A DNA stretch of 64,000 nt from Pseudomonas sp. MRSN 12121 (GTDB lineage: Bacteria > Pseudomonadota > Gammaproteobacteria > Pseudomonadales > Pseudomonadaceae), in contig NZ_CP010892.1 in NCBI RefSeq assembly GCF_000931465.1, forward strand, positions 4,115,388-4,179,387. Direction: 5' to 3'. Positions 32,644 to 41,400 of the stretch are shown piece by piece. Made by a program: the position numbers and the translations under genes. How positions within the stretch are numbered: position 1 is the first letter of the stretch; every line of letters starts with the position of its first letter. The notes under the pieces are model-generated. The model ran no database searches. It was not told where the DNA came from and saw only the letters and a list, made by a program, of their open reading frames with translations.

Positions 32644-33096
32644 ATGGGTATCGCGCCTACCGATCCGACACGCCTGCGTTACATCAAGATGATCCATGTT
32701 GCGCGGCGAGAGTTGCGGATGGATGACGATACGTATCGCATGATGCTGGCTGGAATGACGGGGTTGGACGGCGCGACGTCCACCGCTGCCTTGAGCGTTC
32801 CAAACCTGCTGAGGGTTTTGGAGCAGCTCAAGCAGAAGGGCTTTAAACCTCGTCCAAACAAGGCCGGTAAGCGGCCACAAGCCAATGATGAGCAGTCCAA
32901 GAAAATCCGTTCGCTGTGGCTGGCACTGCATGACCTGGGCGCGGTTCGCGATCCGTCCGAGGCAGCCCTGGCCAGCTTCGTAAAAAGCATGACAAAGGTG
33001 TCTGCGCTGCAATGGCTCAGCGTCCCCCAGGCAAGTCGAGTGATCGAGAACCTGAAACAGTGGCAGCACCGGGTGACCAATAAGGAGGTCGTATGA
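32644..33096 (+). CDS. gemA: GemA-like regulator (Mu gp16)
   Basis: A 150-residue protein starting MGIAPTDPTRLRYIKMIHVA; GGGGGAG lies just upstream, and the longer reading from 32611 would overlap the previous gene. The family features are RRELRMDDDTYRMMLAGMTG and the C-terminal WLSVPQASRVIENLKQW helix. In Mu, GemA affects host gyrase or supercoiling and host gene expression. It overlaps mor by 4 nt, the same pair order as in Mu. Confidence 0.88.
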   Translation: MGIAPTDPTRLRYIKMIHVARRELRMDDDTYRMMLAGMTGLDGATSTAALSVPNLLRVLEQLKQKGFKPRPNKAGKRPQANDEQSKKIRSLWLALHDLGAVRDPSEAALASFVKSMTKVSALQWLSVPQASRVIENLKQWQHRVTNKEVV

Positions 33097-33455
33097 AAGC
33101 GCCTTGTAGCGCTCCGGGTGAGCTTCTTCAGACCCTGGCCGACCATGTGGCCCAGTCTGCCAAGGAAACCCTAGATATCAGCCCTGAACTTGCCGAGGCT
33201 CACGGCAATGAAGTGGCTATGCTGATGGCTAACGTTTGGGGAGGGCAGGTTCTCTACATGCCGAAAGGCATTCATCTGCAAGCCTCGAAGTTGCATCAGC
33301 AAATCTTTGATGAATGGACGGGGCGTAACCAGCGGGAGCTGGCCATGAAACACAATCTCTCGTTGGCGTTCGTCTACAAGGTCGTTAAGAGGATGCGGCT
33401 GGCAATAATTGCTCGCGACCAAGGCGACCTTTTCGCATCGTATGAAGAGGAGTAG
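33093..33455 (+). CDS. mor: Mor-type middle/late transcription activator
   Basis: A 120-residue member of the Mor/C family. The N-terminal helical dimerisation part is followed by VWGGQVLYMPKGIHLQASKL and a C-terminal HTH (NQRELAMKHNLSLAFVYKVVKRM). It is the last early gene. No separate C gene is visible, so this protein is the best candidate to activate the four late-promoter elements on the other side of the prophage. Confidence 0.9.
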   Translation: MKAPCSAPGELLQTLADHVAQSAKETLDISPELAEAHGNEVAMLMANVWGGQVLYMPKGIHLQASKLHQQIFDEWTGRNQRELAMKHNLSLAFVYKVVKRMRLAIIARDQGDLFASYEEE

Positions 33456-33492
33456 GCACCGACAGAAAAGAGCGCTATCTTCCCGTCTACCA

Positions 33493-33518
33493 CCCCGGTC
33501 ACCAGGCACTGACCGGGG
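33493..33518 (+). terminator. Hairpin terminator of the early operon
   Basis: A perfect 9-bp stem CCCCGGTCA/TGACCGGGG with an 8-base loop, 37 bp after the mor stop. Only a weak T-rich stretch follows, so termination strength is uncertain. Confidence 0.6.
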
Positions 33519-33700
33519 CCCATTCTAATTGCACCTGTTGCAACACATTTACAACTCCCGTACCACCATGGACCACCAAATCCCGGAATGTCTCGGGTTT
33601 ACCTCACACCTACCCCTGTATTTATCTCAGTCCTAAACATCTGAGCCCCACCGGACCCGCCGCCCTGGCGGGTCCGTCTTCCCCTCCGCAACCCCGAACC
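33519..33700. other. Prophage right end / host junction region
   Basis: No gene is seen. The stretch 33530-33560 holds a small palindrome (TGTTGCAACA) and A/T-rich repeats such as TTTACAAC and TTTACCTC that could be transposase sites. A GC-rich hairpin (GGACCCGCC/GGCGGGTCC, 33653-33675) looks like host sequence. The exact phage end lies somewhere in this stretch. Confidence 0.5.
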
Positions 33701-34515
33701 TGTAGCCGCTGCCGAGCCCGCGAGGCTGCGATAGACCCGCAGGGTCTCCAGCGCCCTCAAGTCCGCAGCGAGCGTTCCGCTCGATCGCAGCCTCGCCTGC
33801 GGCTCGGCAGCGGCTACACCAGCACTGGCACACCCGAATATCGAGGGCGGCCACCATCCTGTAGCCGCTGTCGAGCGCCAGCGAGGCTGCGATAGACCCG
33901 CAGGGTCTCCAGCGCCTTCAAGGCCGCCGCGAGCGTTCCGCTCGATCGCAGCCTCGCCTGCGGCTCGGCAGCGGCTACACAAGCACTGGCACACCCGACT
34001 ATCGAGGGCGACCACCATCCTGTAGCCGCTGCCGAGCTAGCGAGGCTGCGATAGACCCGCAGGGTCTCCAACGCCCTCAAGATCCCCGCGAGCGTGCCGC
34101 TCGATCGCAGCCTCGCCTACGGCTCGGCAGCGGCTACACAAGCATCGGCACACCCGATATCGAGGGCGACCACCATCCTGTAGCCGCTGTCGAGCGCCAG
34201 CGAGGCTGCGATAGACCCGCAGGGTCTCCAGCGCCTTCAAGGCCGCCGCGAGCGTTCCGCTCGATCGCAGCCTCGCCTGCGGCTCGGCAGCGGCTACACA
34301 AGCATCGGCACACCCGATATCGAGGGCGACCACCATCCTGTAGCCGCTGTCGAGCGCCAGCGAGGCTGCGATAGACCCGCAGGGTCTCCAGCGCCCTCAA
34401 GATCCCCGCGAGCGTTCCGCTCGATCGCAGCCTCGCCTACGGCTCGGCAGCGGCTACACCAGCACTGGCACGCCCGAATATCGAGGGAGAACCCCAATCC
34501 CTGTAGCCGCTGCCA
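33701..34515. repeat. Tandem array of five nested-palindrome repeats (period ~159 bp)
   Basis: Five units at 33701-33818, 33860-33979, 34021-34138, 34179-34298 and 34339-34458, each 118-120 bp, with ~41-bp similar linkers (TATCGAGGGCG...CACCATCC). A sixth partial unit starts at 34502. Each unit opens TGTAGCCGCTG(C/T)CGAGC and closes GCTCGGCAGCGGCTACA. Inside is a second stem (CGAGGCTGCGAT/ATCGCAGCCTCG), and within that two small hairpins (AGACCCGCAGGGTCT and GAGCG-TTC-CGCTC), so a strand could fold as a branched structure. This is a REP-like extragenic element of Pseudomonas type. The minus-strand open frames across it are artefacts. Confidence 0.9.
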
Positions 34516-34674
34516 GGAGGCGCCCCCACACCGCTCATCGCGCCGGCACGGCGCCGTGCTTGTCGCCGCCGGGAACCGGTTCTATACCTCATCAAGTCAT
34601 CACCTGGCCCATGGAGGATGGGGGCAGGATGACCGAACCGGACAACTGGAAAGACACCACGCAAGGAGCGCGTC

Positions 34675-35181
34675 ATGAGCGAAAAACTCTTGGTCAAATG
34701 GGTCAACAGGACCCCAACACACCCCCTGGGCGTCTGCGAAGCGGCCACCATGAAATGGCTGGCGGCCATCGACAACAGCGGCCTGGCCCAGTCGCTGAAA
34801 CTGACCCCGGAACAATGCGACGCCCTGCAGGACCTGGTCGAGGACGGCGAGACCTTCGTCATCCTGCTGCCGCCCATGTTGCTGCCCACCTCCAGCTTCG
34901 ATCCCTTCGCCGCGATCCAGCCGTCGGTGGACGCGCTGAAGGTCATGAAGGCGGGCAACTTCTACTTCGTCAACGCCGAAGGCCTTTCCGTGGCCGCCGG
35001 CGGCCATGCGATGGGCATCTACAAGAACACCACCAATCTGTTTTTCTTCGACCCGGAGTTCGGGATCTATTCCTATGACTTCAACAGCACCGCGGACCTG
35101 AACAACATCGTCAAGAGAACCCAGAGCTATGGCACGGCGGCCTATTGCCCGGGCGTCTTCACCCCACCGCCGAAACCCTGA
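34675..35181 (+). CDS. Putative YopT/AvrPphB-like (C58) cysteine protease
   Basis: A 168-residue protein with AAGGAG 7 bases before its ATG. It shows the layout of a clan CA papain-like C58 peptidase: GVCEAATMKWL (Cys21), AAGGHAMGIYK (His111), and FFFDPEFGIYSYD (Asp126). Spacing and flanking residues fit the YopT/AvrPphB catalytic triad. No signal peptide, acylation site or secretion domain is evident. It lies between the repeat array and the type I-secreted giant protein. The fold call comes from the motifs only. It could be a secreted effector, a processing enzyme or an inactive relative. Confidence 0.62.
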   Translation: MSEKLLVKWVNRTPTHPLGVCEAATMKWLAAIDNSGLAQSLKLTPEQCDALQDLVEDGETFVILLPPMLLPTSSFDPFAAIQPSVDALKVMKAGNFYFVNAEGLSVAAGGHAMGIYKNTTNLFFFDPEFGIYSYDFNSTADLNNIVKRTQSYGTAAYCPGVFTPPPKP

Positions 35182-35461
35182 CGGCCGTTGCCCCATGGAG
35201 GGGGCCAGCTACTGTGCTGCGCTGGCTTTCTTCCATGTCCATGACCAGGCCCTGACCGAATACACCGCCGGCCAGGGCCTGGCCCACCGCGGAACGCAGC
35301 GCGCCGCTCTCCCGCCCTCCTATCCCGCCTAGTCCGAAACTCCCATCCCGCCTGGGAGTATCGGCCAATGCGCGATGCTCGCCGTCTCCTCATAGTTGTG
35401 GCAGGTGCCAGCAAAGGGCCATGGCCCGGCTGCAACCACTGGAATGCACCAGGAGACCGTC
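35182..35461. other. Intergenic region before the giant secreted protein
   Basis: No gene is supported. It probably holds the promoter of the downstream gene. Several short GC-rich inverted repeats occur (for example GGCCAGG/CCTGGCC around 35272-35285), but no convincing -10/-35 pair or terminator was seen. The start of the next gene is fixed by AGGAG at 35450-35454. Confidence 0.5.
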
Positions 35462-38400
35462 ATGACTACCCCTAGAAAACCCCTGCCGACCAACACCGAT
35501 CCGACCAGTAGTACCAGTGCCGATCTGTACCCCGTTCCCTCCAGCGACAACACCCTGACTTTCAATACCGCCCAGGCCAGCAGCGTCAACCTGGTCACCA
35601 CCACTGGCGCCAGTGTTTCCCTGGACGAAACCGCCGGGCTGCAGAACGCCACGGCCACGCCGACGCCGGCCGGCGATGCCGACGACAACGACATTCTTCT
35701 CGCGTCTCTGCCCTCGCTGTTCGCCACCCGGCTGGGCGCCCTGGGCGCGGGCACCGCGAGCAATGCCGCCTTGAGCGGCTACACCGGCGCCGCGGGCGAT
35801 ACGGGCAGCAATGCGTTCAACCTCAACCTCGCGCCCGGGGCCAGCCTCACCGATGTCAGCTTCACCGACAGCCTGGGCGCGGCCCTCAACGGCCTGGACA
35901 GCGGCCTGGATACCCTCGATGGCGTCGACATCCTGCTGTACACCGACAGCAACAACAATATCCTGCTCGGCCGGGCCGGCGGCCCTGGCGGCGCGATCGT
36001 GTTCGCGGCCTACATCGAGGAAACCGGGTCGCCGGTCAGCGGCGGCAAGATCTGGACCGTGGAATACCAGCCGCTCAAGCATCCGGACGCCAGCAACCCG
36101 GACGATGCCCTGAACCTGATGAACAAGGTGTTCATCGGCGCCACCCAGGACCTGGCGTTCAGCCTGGCCAACGCGCCTTCCGGGCAGAACCTGTTCCTGA
36201 TGTTCACCACCGCCAACCCCACGGTGATCAATGACGGCGGCGTGATGCGCATCACCAACCCGACGATCATCGCCACCGGCAAGGACCCCGCCGACCAGTC
36301 CACAGGCGTCAACATCAATACCGGCGACACCATCAACACCAGCCAGGGCGGTGGCCCGACCACCTTCGGCACCAACAACCAGATGATCACGGAACAGGAA
36401 GGCATCCGCTTCACCTTCGTCACCGGTGCCCGGCAGAACGTGACCGTTCCCAATCTGGACCAGAACGAAGCCGACATCGAAGCCAATATCGACTTCACCG
36501 CCATGTTCAATAGCAAGTCGGCCAATTTCGACATCGTGCAGCTGCAAAGCGGCAAGAGCGCGGTGGTCAAGATCAGCGCCTTCAGCACCGCGGTGGAATC
36601 CGGCACCAGCTTCGTCAACGGCTATGCCGGCGACACGCCAGTGGCGATCACCAATGTGCGCGTGGTCAACAACAGCACCGGCCTGGTGATCGAGAACTCG
36701 GACGGCTCGGTGAACGATCCGAGCATCGTCATCACCTTCTCCGGCGGCGTTGCCACGGTCACCGGGGTCAAGGCCGGCTACCAGATCGAATACACCACCG
36801 CCGCGGACCATAACCGCGTACTGGTGGAAAACGGCGCGGCCCTCAATGCCTCGGGCAATAACCACGCCGACTTCGATATCGGCGGTTTCAGCCTGCGCCA
36901 GGCTGCCACCACGACCACCGAAATCGGCTCGAAGATGATCTTCGAGGACGACGGCCCGGCAGCGGCCGGCAGCGCCGTGGCGGGCACCGTCGATGAAGAC
37001 GGCCTGGCCAGCGGCATCCCCGGTGGCGTCGGCGATGTGGCCGGCGAAGCCACGGTCGCCAGCGGCAGCGTCACCGGCATCTTCCAGCCCGGCGCCGACG
37101 TACCGCTGAGCTACTCCCTGGCCAGCGACACCAGCGGCCTGCCCGCCCTGAGTTCCGGCGGCGTGGCGCTGGTCTACAGCGTGGTCGGCAACACCCTGAC
37201 CGCCACCGCCGGCGCCGGTGGCGCCAGCGTCTTCACCTTCAGCCTGAGCGCCTCGGGCGCCTACACCTTCACCCTGCTGCAACCCCTGGATCATGCCGCC
37301 GGCAATGACGAGAACGACATCACCATCAACCTCGGCAGCCTGCTCAAGGCCACCGACAAGGATGGCGACAGCGTCACCGCGGCCGCGGAAAAACTGGTGA
37401 TCACGGTCGATGACGACACGCCGACCGCGGCCGGAACCGCCGCATCCGGCACCGTCGACGAAGACGGCCTAGACGGCATCGCCGGAGGCGTGGGCGATGT
37501 GGCGGGCGAAGCGACCACGGCCAGTGGCAGCGTCAGCGGCATCTTCCAGTCCGGTGCCGATGTGCCGCTGAGCTATACCCTGGCCAGCGACACCAGCGGC
37601 TTGCCGGCCCTCAGTTCCGCTGGCGTGGCACTGGTCTACAGCGTGGTCGGCAACACCCTGACCGCCACGGCGGGTGGGGTGGATGTGTTCACCTTCAGCC
37701 TCAGTGCCACGGGTGACTACAACTTCACCTTGCTGCGACCGCTGGATCATGCCCCCGGTAATGACGAGAACGACATCACGATCAATCTCGGCAGCCTGCT
37801 CACGGCCACCGACAAGGATGGCGATACGGTGACCGCCGCGGCGGAAAAACTGGTGATCACCGTCGATGACGACACGCCAACCGCAGCCGGCAGTGCCGTC
37901 ACCGACACCGTCGACGAGGACGGCCTGACCAATGGCATCGCCGGTGGCGTGGGCGATGTGGCGGGCGAAGCGACGACGGCCAGTGGCAGCGTCACCGGCA
38001 TCTTCCAGCCGGGCGCCGACGTGCCGCTGAGCTATGCGCTGTCCAGCGACACCAGCGGCTTGCCTGCCCTGAGCTCCGGCGGCGTAGCGCTGGTCTATAG
38101 CGTGGTCGGCAATACCCTGACCGCCACGGCGGGTGCGGTGGATGTATTCACCTTCAGCCTCAGTGCCGCGGGTGACTACAGCTTCACTCTGCTGCAACCG
38201 CTGGATCATGCCGCCGGTAACGATGAGAACGACATCACCCTCAACCTCGGCAGCCTGCTCACGGCCACCGACAAGGACGGCGACACAGTAACGGCCGCCG
38301 CCGAGAAACTGGTAATCACCGTCAATGACGACACGCCAACTGCGGCCGGCAGTGCCGTGGCCGGCACTGTCGACGAAGACGGCCTGGCCCACGGCATCGC

Positions 38401-41400
38401 CGGTGGTATCGGCGATGTGGCAGGCGAAGCCACCACGGCCAGCGGCAGCGTCAGCGGGGTGTTCCAGTCGGGCGCCGATGTGCCGCTGAGCTACTCCCTG
38501 GCCAGCGACACCAGCGGCCTGCCTGCCTTGAGTTCCGGCGGCGTGGCACTGGTCTACAGCGTGGTCGGCGATACCCTGACGGCCACGGCGGGTGCGGTGG
38601 ATGTGTTCACCTTCAGCCTCAGCGCCGCGGGCGACTACAGCTTCACCCTGCTGCAACCGCTGGACCATGCCGCCGGTAACGACGAGAACGACATCACTCT
38701 CAACCTCGGCTCGCTGCTGCAAGCCACCGACAAGGACGGCGACACGGTGACCGCCGCGGCGGAAAAACTGGTGATCACCGTCAATGACGACACACCGACG
38801 GCCGACGGAACCGCCGCGTCCGGCACCGTCGACGAAGACGGCCTGGACGGCATCGCCGGTGGCGTGGGCGATGTGGCGGGCGAAGCCACGGTCGCCAGTG
38901 GCAGCGTCAGCGGCATCTTCCAGTCCGGTGCCGATGTGCCGCTGAGCTACTCGCTAGCCGCCGACACCAGTGGCTTGCCGGCCCTGAGTTCCGCTGGCGT
39001 GGCACTGGTCTACAGCGTGGTCGGCAACACCCTGACCGCCACGGCCGGCGCGGTGGATGTGTTCACCTTCAGCCTCAGCGCCACGGGTGACTACAGCTTC
39101 ACCTTGCTGCAACCGCTGGATCATGCCCCCGGCAATGACGAGAACGACATCACCATCAATCTCGGCAGCCTGCTCACGGCCACCGACAAGGATGGCGATA
39201 GCGTCACCGCCGCCGCGGAAAAACTGGTAATCACCGTCGACGACGACACACCGACCGCAACCGGCAGCGCCGTCACCGGCACCGTCGACGAGGACGGCCT
39301 GACCAACGGCATCGCCGGTGGTATCGGCGATGTGGCGGGCGAAGCGACGACGGCCAGTGGCAGCGTCACCGGCATCTTCCAGCCGGGCGCCGACGTGCCG
39401 CTGAGCTATGCGCTGTCCAGCGACACCAGCGGCCTGCCGGCCCTGAGCTCCGGCGGCGTGGCGCTGGTCTACAGCGTGGTCGGCAACACCCTGACCGCCA
39501 CGGCCGGCGCGGTGGATGTGTTCACCTTCAGCCTCAGTGCCGCGGGCGACTACAGCTTCACCCTGCTGCAACCGCTGGATCATGCCGCCGGCAACGATGA
39601 GAACGACATCACCCTCAACCTCGGCTCGCTGCTCACGGCCACCGACAAGGATGGCGACACGGTGACCGCTGCGGCGGAAAAACTGGTGATCACCGTCGAT
39701 GACGACACGCCAACCGCAGCCGGCAGTGCCGTCACCGGCACCGTCGACGAGGACGGCCTGGCCAACGGCATCGCCGGTGGCGTGGGCGATGTGGCGGGCG
39801 AAGCGACGACGGCCAGTGGCAGCGTCACGGGCATCTTCCAGTCGGGTGCCGACGTACCGCTGAGCTATGCCCTGTCCGCCGATACCAGCGGCTTGCCTGC
39901 TCTGAGTTCCGGCGGCGTGGCACTGGTCTACAGCGTGGTCGGCAATACCCTGACGGCCACGGCCGGCGCGGTGGATGTGTTCACCTTCAGCCTCAGTGCC
40001 GCGGGCGACTACAGCTTCACCCTGCTGCAACCTCTGGACCATGCCGCCGGCAACAATGAAAACAACATCGCCCTCAACCTCGGCAGCCTGCTCACGGCCA
40101 CCGACAAGGATGGCGACAGCGTGACCGCGGCGGCGGAGAAACTGGTGATCAATGTCAATGACGACACGCCAACGGCCAACGGAACTGCGGTGACCGGCAC
40201 CGTCGACGAGGACGGCCTGGCCCACGGCATCGCCGGCGGTATCGGCGATGTGCCCGGCGAAGTCACCAGCCTCGGCGGCAGCGTCACGGGCATCTTCCAG
40301 TCCGGCGCCGATGTACCGCTGAGCTACTCGCTGTCCAGCAACACCAGCGGCCTGCCCGCCCTGAGTTCCGGTGGTGTGGCGCTGGCCTACAGCGTGGTGG
40401 GCGATACCCTCACCGCCAAGGCCGGGGCGATCAGCGTGTTCACCTTCAGCCTCAACGCGGCGGGGGCCTACGCCTTCACCCTGCTGCAACCGCTGGACCA
40501 TGCCGCCGGCAATGACGAGAACGACCTCGCCCTCAGCCTCGGCACGTTGCTGCAAGCCACCGACAAGGACGGCGACACAGTGACCGCCACGGCCGACAAG
40601 CTGGTGATCACCGTCGACGACGACACGCCGACCCTGGCGTTCGGCAACCTCATCGGCACCGGCACCGACCACGCGCAGCAAGGGTTCTGGAACATGGGCT
40701 CCGGCGCCAACGGCCTGGGGCCGAACGGCCTGGACATCAGCCTGGTGAACGGCCAGTTCACCCTGGTCCGTCCGGACGACACCACCAGCATCGGCACCGG
40801 CACCCTGGTCGAACAGTCGCCGTCGCCGGATGGCAGCGGCGCCTATCACTTCAACGGCACCCTGACCGGGGACTTCGACAACAACGCGGCCACGGCCAAT
40901 ACCACCGTGCATTACGCCCTGACCGCCTACGCCAACGGCACCTATGCCCTGGACCTGGTGGAAAGCTTCCACTCCACCGTGGTGCTCAGCAGCGCCAACG
41001 GCTCGCTGGACTCCGGCGGCCCGGACCCGGTACGCACCCTGACCATAGGTTCCGAGCACGTGGTGTTCTTCGGCGCCAACCCGCTGGCCCCGCAAACCGG
41101 CGCCAACAGCATCATGACCGGCGTCGGGGTCGGTGCCACCGACCCGACCGAAGCGCAACTGCAGACCAACCCGCTGCCGTCGTACATCGGTTCGGCAGCG
41201 ATGAACGTCAGCACGTCCGGTATCGGTATCGCCAACAACAACCTGGAGGGCAACAACACGGCCGGCATCAATGCCGGTGACGAGAGCTTCGTCGTCAACC
41301 CGCAGACCCTGCTGACCGCCATGAAGGTCTACATCGACAACTCGGTGCAAGGCTACGACCCGGCCACGGAAGAGCTGTACTACACCATCTACTACGAGAA

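Larger units (their letters stand above)
1..33640. mobile_element. BcepMu-like transposable prophage (left end outside window)
   Basis: A near-complete Mu-type myophage genome: DDE transposase and AAA+ partner, Mor and GemA, DUF935 portal, gpF and gpG-like head proteins, P2-like contractile tail. Early genes run right and late genes run left from a central repressor, unlike Mu itself but as I recall for Burkholderia phage BcepMu. The right terminus must lie after the mor stop (33455) and before the host repeats at 33701; the exact end and the 5-bp target duplication cannot be fixed without the left end. No gene in the visible part looks broken, so the phage could be functional. Confidence 0.93.

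Noticed and set aside
33599..34497. Several minus-strand frames of 67-139 codons over the repeat array
   Set aside because: They are repetitions of the same palindromic DNA translated again and again, with no start signals.
33701..34515. CRISPR array
   Set aside because: Units are 118-120 bp with similar, not unique, ~41-bp linkers and nested palindromes; no cas genes nearby.
35396..35461. First 22 codons of the giant-protein frame
   Set aside because: No ribosome site before 35396, whereas AGGAG precedes the ATG at 35462.
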